From the NCBI GenBank assembly GCA_947585885.1, contig CANPXI010000026.1, positions 1 to 10,659 on the forward strand: a DNA stretch of 10,659 bases. The letters are read 5' to 3'. Shown here piece after piece: positions 1 to 5,983 of the stretch; within the stretch, counting starts at the first letter, position 1, and the number at the start of each line of letters is the position of its first letter. The notes beneath the pieces are model-generated. The model made no database searches and had not been told where the DNA came from. It was given only the letters and a program-made list of their open reading frames with translations. Both the position numbers and the translations under genes were made by a program. Source of the stretch: an uncultured Bacilli bacterium (GTDB lineage Bacteria > Bacillota_I > Bacilli_A > RF39 > UBA660).

Positions 1-522
1 TGTACTATTAGTTATATTAATAGTAGGTGCTTCTTCACTATTTGCAAGAGGTATCTGATAAGCTATGATTGACCCACCTTTACCTAAAATACTAAAGCCT
101 TCAAAGTTTATATTATTTATATTAAATTCGTGAAGTGGTGTAGGATTAATCATAAAAGCACGTGTATTTGGTCTAGTAGATTTAATATAGGCTTTGTTAG
201 TAGATGTGTTTGTAAAAGTTACATTTTTTGCGCTCATAATAAACATAATATTTGTATTATTAAAAGTTAATGTGTGTCCATTTAAATCTATTATTACATC
301 ATTAAGAATATATGTGTAATCAGAAATGTCTATATCTTCATCTATTATGATCTTCTCAACAATTGGAGTTGATAAATAAGCTATTAATTCCCTATAAGTT
401 TTAGCATTATAAGTTCCATCGGCTGCATAAAGAGTTATTGGCATTATGCTAATAATACTTTGTACAAATGTTAAAATTATCAAAAAAAATTTTTGTAAAA
501 AACCTTTTATTTGCTTTTTCAC
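1..522 (-). CDS. Exported protein, N-terminal part, beta-helix-like (runs off the window)
   Basis: The frame is open from a GTG at 520-522 to the first base of the window: 174 codons with no stop. A GGGAGGT ribosome site (528-534) lies 5 nt before the GTG, and a good promoter lies just upstream. The product starts with a classical signal peptide: Lys-rich n-region (MKKQIKGF), hydrophobic core to about residue 31, and probable cleavage at LYA/A-D near residues 33-35. The mature part alternates short beta strands and Asn/Thr/Asp-rich turns (for example VIIDLNGHTLTF, NVTFTNTS, FEGFSILGKGG). This pattern is typical of right-handed beta-helix (pectate-lyase-like) surface proteins, many of which are large adhesins or glycan-active proteins. 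The C-terminus, where any sorting signal would be, is outside the window. It faces a class B sortase at 675 across 152 bp and may be its substrate (inference). The fold is inferred from strand pattern only. Confidence 0.8.
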   Translation of the reverse strand, partial: MKKQIKGFLQKFFLIILTFVQSIISIMPITLYAADGTYNAKTYRELIAYLSTPIVEKIIIDEDIDISDYTYILNDVIIDLNGHTLTFNNTNIMFIMSAKNVTFTNTSTNKAYIKSTRPNTRAFMINPTPLHEFNINNINFEGFSILGKGGSIIAYQIPLANSEEAPTINITNST

Positions 523-551
523 CCTAAACCTCCCTGAAAATTTTGGTTCTT

Positions 552-580
552 ATCCTACAACTATTTTGTAAAAAAGTCAA
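552..580 (-). promoter_or_regulatory. Promoter of the exported beta-helix-like gene
   Basis: Reading the minus strand, TTGACT (575-580) and TAGGAT (552-557) are separated by exactly 17 bp. This is a close match to the housekeeping sigma consensus. The predicted transcript start near 545 gives a leader of about 23 nt containing the ribosome site. Confidence 0.65.
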
Positions 581-635
581 TATTTGTTATCATTTTTTAA
601 AATTTTGCATATTTTTTTTAAATTTTTATAATATG

Positions 636-644
636 TGTTATAAT
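636..644 (+). promoter_or_regulatory. Extended -10 promoter of the first sortase gene
   Basis: TGT immediately followed by TATAAT (639-644) forms an extended -10 element. No good -35 hexamer is seen 16-18 bp upstream, where the sequence is only T/A-rich. Transcription would start near 651, about 24 nt before the ATG at 675. This also excludes the longer reading frame beginning at 543. Confidence 0.55.
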
Positions 645-674
645 ATATTCCAAAAAAGAAAGAGGGACTTTATT

Positions 675-1769
675 ATGGCCTATAAAAAAGTAAATTCTAT
701 TAATAATACTTCTTCAAAATCTACTAAAAAGAAGGGTAAAAGTACTAATTCTAATAAAAAAGAAGTAAAAGAAGAAAAAGTTAAAACTAAAAATTCAACT
801 CTTAAAACTAAGAATAATATAGTTAATAATAAGAAAAAAACTCCTATAAAAAGTAATAATAATAAAAACGTAAAGGCCAAAAATAAAAATACTATTAAAA
901 AAACTAAAAATTCTAGTGTTAATAAAAGAAAAAATATAAATAATAAAGATAGATTTAATAAAATTATTAAAATGAGTCCATATTTTTTAGTTATAATTAT
1001 TGTTATTATTTTACTTTTAATTAATTTATTTAAAGTGTTAATTTGGGTTATTGATGAATATAAGACAGTAGATTATATAAAAGATTATAGTGAGTATTTT
1101 ATTATGGAGGAAGAAGAGAATAGTGAAGAGGTAAAATTAGTGAACCCTCCTACAGATAAAAAAGATGATTATTATAAATATATAGATATTCCTTTTAAAA
1201 GTGTAGACTTAAAAAGTTTAATAGAAATAAATTCAGATACTGTTGCATTTATTCATTTAAATAATACTAATATTAATTATCCTGTTTTGAAAACTACAAA
1301 TAATGATTATTATTTAAATCATTCATTTAATAAATCAAGAAATGGTAATGGATGGATATTTATGGATTTTAGAAATAATAGTGATTTTACTTCTGATAAT
1401 ACTATTATTTATGGGCATGCACTTTTAAATAAAACTATGTTTGGTACTTTAAAAAATGTACTTAGTGATAGTTATTTAGGTAATAAAGAAAATAATATTA
1501 TATTTATTTCTACAAAAGATTATGATTATATGTATCAAATATTTTCTATATATTATGTTAAGACTGAAACTTATTATATGACACCTAGTTTTAATAATAT
1601 GGAAGAAAAGAGGGTTTGGTTAGACAAAATTAAGAAAAGAAATATTTCTAATATTAATACTACAGTTAATGAAAATGATAAAATTTTAACATTATCCACT
1701 TGTAAAAGTAATAGTGAGAGAATTGTTGTTCATTCAAAATTAATTAAAATGCAAGAAAATAATTTGTAA
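675..1769 (+). CDS. srtB: Class B sortase with long Lys/Asn-rich cytosolic tail
   Basis: A membrane transpeptidase that cleaves a C-terminal sorting signal of exported proteins and joins them to the cell wall. The product has 364 residues. Residues 1-99 are a low-complexity tail with about 31 Lys and 22 Asn. One membrane segment follows at about 102-125, then the extracellular catalytic domain at about 160-360. Catalytic residues are visible: His248 in IIYGHA, Cys343 in TLSTC and Arg349 in ERIVV, with the class B style 'GH..(x)n..MFGTL' and 'LSTC' contexts. The start is the ATG at 675, preceded by AAGAGGG 8 nt away. The frame is open upstream to 543, but that stretch contains the promoter and has no ribosome site. 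SrtB proteins are usually about 240-290 residues, so the tail is an extra. It is a paralogue of the sortase at 4423; more than half of the catalytic-domain residues match by eye. The likely substrate is the divergent exported protein at 1-522 (inference). Confidence 0.93.
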   Translation: MAYKKVNSINNTSSKSTKKKGKSTNSNKKEVKEEKVKTKNSTLKTKNNIVNNKKKTPIKSNNNKNVKAKNKNTIKKTKNSSVNKRKNINNKDRFNKIIKMSPYFLVIIIVIILLLINLFKVLIWVIDEYKTVDYIKDYSEYFIMEEEENSEEVKLVNPPTDKKDDYYKYIDIPFKSVDLKSLIEINSDTVAFIHLNNTNINYPVLKTTNNDYYLNHSFNKSRNGNGWIFMDFRNNSDFTSDNTIIYGHALLNKTMFGTLKNVLSDSYLGNKENNIIFISTKDYDYMYQIFSIYYVKTETYYMTPSFNNMEEKRVWLDKIKKRNISNINTTVNENDKILTLSTCKSNSERIVVHSKLIKMQENNL

Positions 1770-1781
1770 TTATAGTAAAAT

Positions 1782-1808
1782 AAAAAAATGATATCAGATT
1801 TGATATCA
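1782..1808 (-). terminator. Hairpin terminator between convergent sortase and Nudix genes
   Basis: TGATATCA at 1789-1796 and again at 1801-1808 pair over 8 bp with a GATT loop. On the minus strand the stem is followed by seven T residues (forward A tract 1782-1788), which fits an intrinsic terminator for the Nudix gene. On the plus strand the tail (AATATTATTTTATT) is weaker, so it may serve the sortase only partly. Confidence 0.55.
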
Positions 1809-1812
1809 AATA

Positions 1813-2217
1813 TTATTTTATTAATTTCTTTTTTAAACAATATGGAACAACTTCATTTTTTAAAGTATTAGATAAAATATCATTTCCATCTTCTGAAGTA
1901 TACCATTTAAAATTTTCAATTTCTAATGAAGTTTTTAGATTTCCTTTTAACTCACCTTTATATTGAAAAACATAAAAATGAATTGGAGTAATACCATCAC
2001 TAGTGGCTATTTCATCAAATTCCATTACTAATTCAAATAAATTATTATCAAATATTGCTTCATTTCCTAATTCTTCGTGACATTCTCTGATAGCTGCTTC
2101 TAATGGTGTTTCTCCTGCTTCAACCCTTCCACCAATCATTTGATATGTGGGCCTTTTTCTAGGTTTATCAATTAATAACTTTTCATCTTTAAAAAACATT
2201 GTACCAACAACATTCAT
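1813..2217 (-). CDS. Nudix hydrolase (MutT family)
   Basis: A small soluble hydrolase of 134 residues that cleaves nucleoside-diphosphate-linked compounds in a Mg-dependent way. The Nudix box is complete: Gly30-x5-Glu36-x7-Arg44-Glu45-x2-Glu48-Glu49-x-Gly51. The usual beta strands lie on both sides, and the length is normal for a single-domain Nudix protein. No signal peptide or membrane segment is present. AGGAGG (2229-2234) precedes the ATG by 11 nt, a little far but the only good site. The gene has its own promoter at 2251-2278 and ends 4 bp after the bidirectional hairpin. The substrate cannot be told from the motif: oxidised nucleotides, nucleotide sugars or ADP-ribose derivatives are all possible. 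The position next to sortase genes does not identify it. Confidence 0.9.
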   Translation of the reverse strand: MNVVGTMFFKDEKLLIDKPRKRPTYQMIGGRVEAGETPLEAAIRECHEELGNEAIFDNNLFELVMEFDEIATSDGITPIHFYVFQYKGELKGNLKTSLEIENFKWYTSEDGNDILSNTLKNEVVPYCLKKKLIK

Positions 2218-2250
2218 TAGTTTTTTTTCCTCCTTTAAAATGACATTGTT

Positions 2251-2278
2251 ATTATATCATTTATATATTTTTTTACAA
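2251..2278 (-). promoter_or_regulatory. Promoter of the Nudix gene
   Basis: On the minus strand TTGTAA (2273-2278) and a perfect TATAAT (2251-2256) are 16 bp apart. Predicted start is near 2244, about 10 nt before the ribosome site. Confidence 0.5.
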
Positions 2279-2339
2279 TATTTTATTATTAAATATTAGA
2301 CTATTAAGTTTGAATAAAAATTATTAGATATGTCAGTAT

Positions 2340-2957
2340 TTATTTAAGTAATAATTTTTTATATGTTTCTTGTTCACTTATGTTTTCTTTATATTTAAGA
2401 TAATCTTCTATGTTTTTGTTCATTAATTCTATTAGTTCTAAAGGTAAACCAAGTTGATGTGATATGTGTGTTTTAGTAAGTTCGTTTATATTAAGTGATT
2501 TTTGTTCATTAAAAATTATTAGTTTATCTACTACGGCATCAATAAAGTATGTTCCGTTTTTGAAATTATTTATTTCTTCTTCTTTGTTTATGAATGACCA
2601 TTGTAGTGATAATAGTTTTTCATCATCATCTTTTATTGTGTAGAATACTGTAGGTTCACCAAAAATTTCACTTAATACTATATAGAAATCACTTAATGCA
2701 GCTAATCTTTCGCCAATTGATGTATTATAGTAAATTGAAGATCCTACTTGTATTCTTAAAAATTCATTTTTACTATATTTGTAATAAAAAGGTAGTCCTT
2801 TTTTATAAGTGTAATATGAGTTAATATGAGAAAAATATTTTCCACTAAAAGGAGAAATATAAGGAGTTCCATAATATTCAATTTTATTACCCATTTTACT
2901 TTTTAATATTTTATATAATTCGAAACAGTCTTCATCTTTAGAATATAGTTCTTGCAT
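2340..2957 (-). CDS. Unrecognised soluble protein, 205 residues
   Basis: I do not recognise this family. The ATG at 2955-2957 has a strong ribosome site, GGGAGGT (2964-2970), 6 nt away, and codon use matches its neighbours, so the gene looks real. The product has no signal peptide and no membrane segment. The first half is rich in Tyr/Ser/Phe (several Tyr pairs at about 48-80). The middle (about 85-150) looks like alternating strands and helices, and the last 50 residues look helical and charged. It starts 46 bp downstream of the end of the 3004-3606 gene on the same strand with no terminator between, so the two are probably co-transcribed. A TATAAT at 2982-2987 could give extra local transcription, but it has no convincing -35. 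No clear terminator follows the stop codon. Confidence 0.75.
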   Translation of the reverse strand: MQELYSKDEDCFELYKILKSKMGNKIEYYGTPYISPFSGKYFSHINSYYTYKKGLPFYYKYSKNEFLRIQVGSSIYYNTSIGERLAALSDFYIVLSEIFGEPTVFYTIKDDDEKLLSLQWSFINKEEEINNFKNGTYFIDAVVDKLIIFNEQKSLNINELTKTHISHQLGLPLELIELMNKNIEDYLKYKENISEQETYKKLLLK

Positions 2958-3003
2958 TTTAAAACCTCCCTTTGATAATTTATTATACTATAAATTTTTT
3001 TAA

Positions 3004-3606
3004 TTATCTATCATTATGCATTACTATTAATTTTTTTATTTGGCCATCTATAATTAATGGTTTATATGTAGAGTCGTTAGCAAATAGCGGACTATTTATG
3101 CCACTTTCTGGTTTTATTTTTGTTTCTTCATTATTTTTTAAATATTTTATTATTTCTTTTTTAACTTTTTTTGCAGTTACAGTTCCTTCGATTTTTATTT
3201 CAAATGCTCTATGATATTTATGTCTTTCGCATATGACACTTAGACATGGGTCAAATATATATTCTTTGTTGTTATATTTAAAGCATATCCAAGAGTGGTA
3301 GTATATAGGTGTTGTTTTGTCAAATTTTAAAATTCCTCTTTCTATATAATCGTCATCATTAAAAAAGATAATTATTGCTTCTGTTGTTTGCCAGCACCAA
3401 CCTTCTAAATGATTATCTCTCATTAAGTCTAGTGTAGTACCTTCATATTCGTTATCTATTATAAAATATAAGTTTTTTACTTTTTCTTTTATATATTTTA
3501 GAACTTCTTTAGGTGTTTTTTCTAATTTAAGTAAAGTAATTTTATCATTTACTGATAACGGTTTACCATTTATTAATTTATATATTAGTTTTGTTCTTTC
3601 TAACAT
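3004..3606 (-). CDS. Predicted transglutaminase/papain-like Cys-His-Asp protein, 200 residues
   Basis: No named family is recognised, but the sequence shows a likely catalytic layout: Cys71 in GWCWQTT, His104 in YYHSWI and Asp119 in YIFDP. The spacings of 33 and 15 residues and the local motifs match those of transglutaminase-like cysteine enzymes (for example 'HxW' then 'D' at the end of the next strand). The product lacks a signal peptide and membrane segments, so it should act in the cytosol. The ATG at 3604-3606 has AGGAG (3612-3616) 5 nt away and a near-consensus promoter behind it. It leads a probable two-gene unit with 2340-2957. Role could be peptidase, transglutaminase or amidase. 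Alternatively it is a non-enzymatic fold relative; the residues are seen, the function is inferred. Confidence 0.8.
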   Translation of the reverse strand: MLERTKLIYKLINGKPLSVNDKITLLKLEKTPKEVLKYIKEKVKNLYFIIDNEYEGTTLDLMRDNHLEGWCWQTTEAIIIFFNDDDYIERGILKFDKTTPIYYHSWICFKYNNKEYIFDPCLSVICERHKYHRAFEIKIEGTVTAKKVKKEIIKYLKNNEETKIKPESGINSPLFANDSTYKPLIIDGQIKKLIVMHNDR

Positions 3607-3642
3607 AAGGTCTCCTTTATTTTGTTTCTTTTTTAATACATT

Positions 3643-3670
3643 ATTATATAATATTAATAGGATATGTCAA
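3643..3670 (-). promoter_or_regulatory. Near-consensus promoter of the Cys-His-Asp protein gene
   Basis: The minus strand carries a perfect TTGACA (3665-3670), a 16 bp spacer and a perfect TATAAT (3643-3648). It is the strongest promoter by sequence in the window. It sits directly after the terminator of the upstream sorting-signal gene, so the two genes on this strand are separate units. Confidence 0.7.
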
Positions 3671-3685
3671 TCTAATTTTGCAACT

Positions 3686-3711
3686 AAAAAAAGACATTAG
3701 TATGCCTTTTT
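3686..3711 (-). terminator. Intrinsic terminator of the NPNTG surface protein gene
   Basis: On the minus strand AGGCAT (3702-3707) pairs with ATGTCT (3692-3697) around a 4-nt loop, with one G-U pair. Flanking A and T runs extend the stem to about 10 bp, and a run of seven T follows (forward A tract 3686-3692). The stop codon (3697-3699) lies inside the hairpin. Confidence 0.7.
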
Positions 3712-4359
3712 GAAATAATATACAAGACCAGTTCCACCTAGTAAGATAAGTGCTATATAGATAAGTATATTTATATCTCCTGTATTAGGATTTTGTTCTT
3801 CTAAGGTATCTGCTGCAATACCAGGAGACCAAAGTGTTTCATCTTTATCTTCATCTACTAAAGTCATCTCTTTTGGATCAATTTCAATTATTACAAATTG
3901 ATCATAATCATCGTCTTCGTTCCAGTCAAATGAGTATTTATATGTAAGTAATGTTCCTTTTAATAAATTGTTTTTTAGATTTTCTGGTGTTATTCCAACG
4001 TAGTCTGTGTATGGATATTTTTTCATATCAGTAACTTTATTGTCTGGTGTTTTAACTTTGTAACTTGAGTCGTTGTCGTTATCTGGTTTAGCTACTTCAA
4101 ATCCTATCCAAGCAGCTGGACCAGGTCTATTACCGTCTGCAGCAGAACTGTCTTCTTCTAGCATTTTAAATGTAGAAGCTGAATATTTAATTGTTGTAGT
4201 GTTTCCGTTTGTCACTATTGTTCCGTCTCCGGAAGACAATGAATCTCCTGCTTTTTTTGTTATGTCTGTAACTTTTCCGTATTCTCCATCAGCGAATACT
4301 GTAGGTGTCATAATTAAGAATGTAAAGATAATGATTGGTAAAAATATTATTTTTTTCAT
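3697..4359 (-). CDS. Cell-wall-anchored surface protein with NPNTG sorting signal
   Basis: A 220-residue exported protein with both ends of a sortase substrate. A signal peptide covers residues 1-23 (probable cleavage VFA/DGE). The C-terminal signal is NPNTG at 190-194, a hydrophobic stretch at about 197-216 and the short basic tail KKAY. The mature part is acidic, rich in Asp/Glu/Thr, with no recognised enzyme motif, and may be a small structural or binding domain. The ATG has AAGGAG (4367-4372) 7 nt away. It is divergent from a class B sortase at 4423 with only 63 bp between start codons, which points to a dedicated pair. Class B sortases classically use NPQTN, but the Clostridioides difficile SrtB uses xPxTG-type signals, so NPNTG is compatible (established knowledge). 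The pairing itself is inference. Confidence 0.88.
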   Translation of the reverse strand: MKKIIFLPIIIFTFLIMTPTVFADGEYGKVTDITKKAGDSLSSGDGTIVTNGNTTTIKYSASTFKMLEEDSSAADGNRPGPAAWIGFEVAKPDNDNDSSYKVKTPDNKVTDMKKYPYTDYVGITPENLKNNLLKGTLLTYKYSFDWNEDDDYDQFVIIEIDPKEMTLVDEDKDETLWSPGIAADTLEEQNPNTGDINILIYIALILLGGTGLVYYFKKAY

Positions 4360-4422
4360 AAACTAACTCCTTCTTTCATAATAATATTTTGAGCCATAAT
4401 TATTTTTTTTGAGGTGATTAAT
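4360..4422. promoter_or_regulatory. Compact divergent region between surface protein and its sortase
   Basis: These 63 bp must hold the start signals of both genes. The minus-strand ribosome site is AAGGAG (4367-4372) and the plus-strand one is GAGGTGAT (4411-4418). Possible -10 elements are CATAAT (4395-4400, plus) and TATTAT (4378-4383 or 4381-4386, minus). Neither has a recognisable -35. Because the space is so short, the two promoters must overlap and the genes are probably controlled together. Confidence 0.3.
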
Positions 4423-5277
4423 GTGAGGAAATATATGACTATTGAAGAGTTTCATAAGACACTTGGTACAAAGAATAATGGTAAGAGAAAGAAACTTGGG
4501 TATTTCTTTGTTAGTATGTGTTTTAGTGTTATTCTCTTCTCACTATATAATATATTTAATTGGTATTTAGATAATTCCAAAATACGACAAATTAATAAAG
4601 AAATAGAGAAGAGTACTAGTGTTTATAATAATAGTATAGATGGTGAACTTGTTAACCCTCCTAAAGATTTAAGCGACGATTACTACTATTACACGTCTAT
4701 TCCTTTTTATCAAGTAGACTTTTCTAAGTTAATAGAAAAAAATAAAGATACAGTCGCGTATATTCATATTAATAATACTAAGGTAAGTTACCCAGTAGTG
4801 AAGACAAGTGATAATAAGTATTATTTAAATCATTCATTTGATAAATTAGAAAATGAAGCAGGATGGATATTTTTAGATTATAGAAGTAATAGTGATTTTT
4901 CTTCAGACAATACTATTATTTATGGACATGCAAGGCTTGACGGGACAATGTTTGGAACTTTAAAAGATGTATTAAATAAGGAATGGCAAAAGAATAAAGA
5001 AAATCATGTGATTTTTGTTTCTACTTTAGAAGAGAATATGATTTATCAAATATTTTCAGTTTATACAATTAAGAATGAAGGGTATTATATTACTACTAAT
5101 TTTAGTAGTGATAGTGAAAAAGAAGAGTGGCTTGATGCTATGAAAAGAAGAAATACAATGAATATTAATACTAAGGTTAGCAGTAAAGATAAGATTCTTA
5201 CTTTATCTACTTGTAAAAATAATAATGGAGGTAAGATAGTAGTGCAAGCTAAGTTAATTAAAAAACAAAAAAGATAA
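4423..5277 (+). CDS. srtB: Class B sortase, paralogue, with Lys at the catalytic Arg position
   Basis: A 284-residue membrane transpeptidase of normal SrtB length: short basic cytosolic N-terminus, one membrane segment at about 25-48, then the catalytic domain. His169 (IIYGHA) and Cys264 (TLSTC) are present. At the position of the third catalytic residue, just before IVV, there is Lys271 (GGKIVV), where the sister sortase at 675 has Arg (ERIVV). This is odd, because the Arg is essential in studied sortases. The start chosen is the GTG at 4423: GAGGTGAT lies at the ideal distance (8 nt from GAGG). The GTG at 4414 would lie inside that site, and an ATG at 4435 is a weaker alternative. Its stop codon forms part of the terminator hairpin shared with the convergent VanXY-like gene. 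The presumed substrate is the divergent NPNTG protein at 3697-4359. Confidence 0.92.
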   Translation: MRKYMTIEEFHKTLGTKNNGKRKKLGYFFVSMCFSVILFSLYNIFNWYLDNSKIRQINKEIEKSTSVYNNSIDGELVNPPKDLSDDYYYYTSIPFYQVDFSKLIEKNKDTVAYIHINNTKVSYPVVKTSDNKYYLNHSFDKLENEAGWIFLDYRSNSDFSSDNTIIYGHARLDGTMFGTLKDVLNKEWQKNKENHVIFVSTLEENMIYQIFSVYTIKNEGYYITTNFSSDSEKEEWLDAMKRRNTMNINTKVSSKDKILTLSTCKNNNGGKIVVQAKLIKKQKR

Positions 5278-5297
5278 CTGCTTTATTGGGCAGTTAT
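5274..5297. terminator. Bidirectional hairpin shared by convergent sortase and VanXY-like genes
   Basis: ATAACTGC (5274-5281) and GCAGTTAT (5290-5297) form a perfect 8-bp stem with an 8-nt loop. On the plus strand TTTATATTC follows. On the minus strand a T-rich run follows (from forward AAAAAACAAAAAAG). The stem includes the sortase stop codon and the last codons of the VanXY-like gene; only 5 bp separate the two coding regions. Confidence 0.65.
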
Positions 5298-5837
5298 TTT
5301 ATATTCTTCAAGTGTTAAATTGTTTTCATATAAGTGTTTTGCTAAAAGTTTACCTACATATCTATAGTGCCATGGTTCAAAGTTATATCCTGTTATATTT
5401 TCTTTGTTTTTTGGATACCTTAATATAAAACCAAATTTATAACTGTTTTCTTTTAAAAAAGTAAATAAACTTGTGTTTTCTTTTATTTCTTCATAATATA
5501 TATTATTTTCTATATAACCTAAATCTACACTAAGACCAGTTTGGTGTTCACTTGTTCCAGGAAGAGCTACTTTTAGTTTTGTTTTTTCTAAACCATTTTG
5601 TAATAAAAATTTATCCCATATTTTTTTCTGGTCGTTATAACTTCTATATCCACTGTCAATAATAATAGTGTAACCTTTATTTTTTGCATAGTTTTGTAAT
5701 TTTAGAAAATTATTATAGGCAGTTTTGTTTAAATATATTTCATAGTTTACATAATTGTTTTCTACTTTTGTTAAAGAAGGTGGTATATAGTTTTTATTTA
5801 ATTTATTTTGTTTATTTACAAGTATGCTATAGTTCAT
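5283..5837 (-). CDS. VanXY/VanY-type D,D-peptidase (M15B family), no signal peptide
   Basis: A zinc peptidase that removes D-Ala from, or splits, D-Ala-D-Ala ends of peptidoglycan precursors. All family motifs are present in 184 residues: SGYRS with Arg65, Gln70, zinc ligands His98 and Asp105 in SEHQTGLSVD, catalytic Glu154 and zinc ligand His157 in EPWHYRYVG. VanY enzymes usually carry an N-terminal membrane anchor; this one begins MNYSILVNKQNKL and has none. In length and in stretches such as ALPGxSEHQxGL and FILRYP it resembles the cytosolic VanXY enzymes of enterococci, as I remember them. The ATG at 5835-5837 is preceded by GGAGG with normal spacing and by an extended -10 promoter, so the missing signal peptide is not a start-site error. 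No VanR/S, VanT or D-Ala-D-Ser ligase accompanies it. A role in precursor turnover or tuning is likelier than resistance (inference). Confidence 0.88.
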   Translation of the reverse strand: MNYSILVNKQNKLNKNYIPPSLTKVENNYVNYEIYLNKTAYNNFLKLQNYAKNKGYTIIIDSGYRSYNDQKKIWDKFLLQNGLEKTKLKVALPGTSEHQTGLSVDLGYIENNIYYEEIKENTSLFTFLKENSYKFGFILRYPKNKENITGYNFEPWHYRYVGKLLAKHLYENNLTLEEYKITAQ

Positions 5838-5860
5838 TTTTAGTGCCTCCTTATGTTTAA

Positions 5861-5889
5861 ATTATAGCATATGTTACATTTACTTTACA
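5861..5889 (-). promoter_or_regulatory. Extended -10 promoter of the VanXY-like gene
   Basis: On the minus strand TGC directly precedes TATAAT (5861-5866). A weak -35, TGTAAA (5884-5889), is 17 bp upstream. The 12-base core TATGCTATAATT is identical to the -10 region of the divergent hydrolase promoter. Confidence 0.55.
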
Positions 5890-5930
5890 TAAATTTTATT
5901 TAAATGTTATAAATTATTAAGATAATTAAG

Positions 5931-5944
5931 TTTAAAATTTTAAA
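5931..5944. repeat. 14-bp perfect palindrome in the divergent intergenic region
   Basis: TTTAAAATTTTAAA reads the same on both strands and covers the place where the -35 of the hydrolase operon promoter should be (5938-5943). It could be an operator. In a sequence this AT-rich, a chance palindrome is also quite possible. Confidence 0.3.
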
Positions 5945-5957
5945 TTTAAAGTTAGTA

Positions 5958-5966
5958 TGCTATAAT
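5958..5966 (+). promoter_or_regulatory. Extended -10 promoter of the hydrolase-murF-ddl operon
   Basis: TGC followed by TATAAT (5961-5966) forms an extended -10; the -35 region is only T/A-rich. The predicted transcript start is near 5973, so the leader before the ATG at 5984 would be only about 11 nt. Confidence 0.55.
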
Positions 5967-5983
5967 TAAAATGGGTGGAAATG

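Noticed and set aside
543..674. A 44-residue N-terminal extension of the first sortase
   Set aside because: The stretch contains the extended -10 promoter, has no ribosome site before position 543 and reads as random Cys/Phe/Asn-rich sequence. The ATG at 675 has a ribosome site.
680..880. Minus-strand open frame of 66 codons
   Set aside because: It is the shadow of the Lys/Asn-rich sortase tail; its Leu/Phe richness is just the complement of AAA/AAT codons, and it has no ribosome site.
2281..2339. Terminator for the 205-residue protein gene
   Set aside because: Only a 5-bp AATAA/TTATT stem can be drawn in this AT-rich gap; it is too weak to call.
2972..3214. Plus-strand open frame of 80 codons that looks hydrophobic
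   Set aside because: It overlaps the end of the well supported minus-strand Cys-His-Asp gene and its leader; low-GC antisense frames look hydrophobic by default.
4073..4366. Plus-strand open frame of 97 codons
   Set aside because: It lies opposite the NPNTG surface protein, which has a signal peptide, sorting signal, ribosome site and terminator.
4360..4422. A riboswitch or attenuator before the second sortase
   Set aside because: The gap is too short for any known aptamer and no stable stem is seen.
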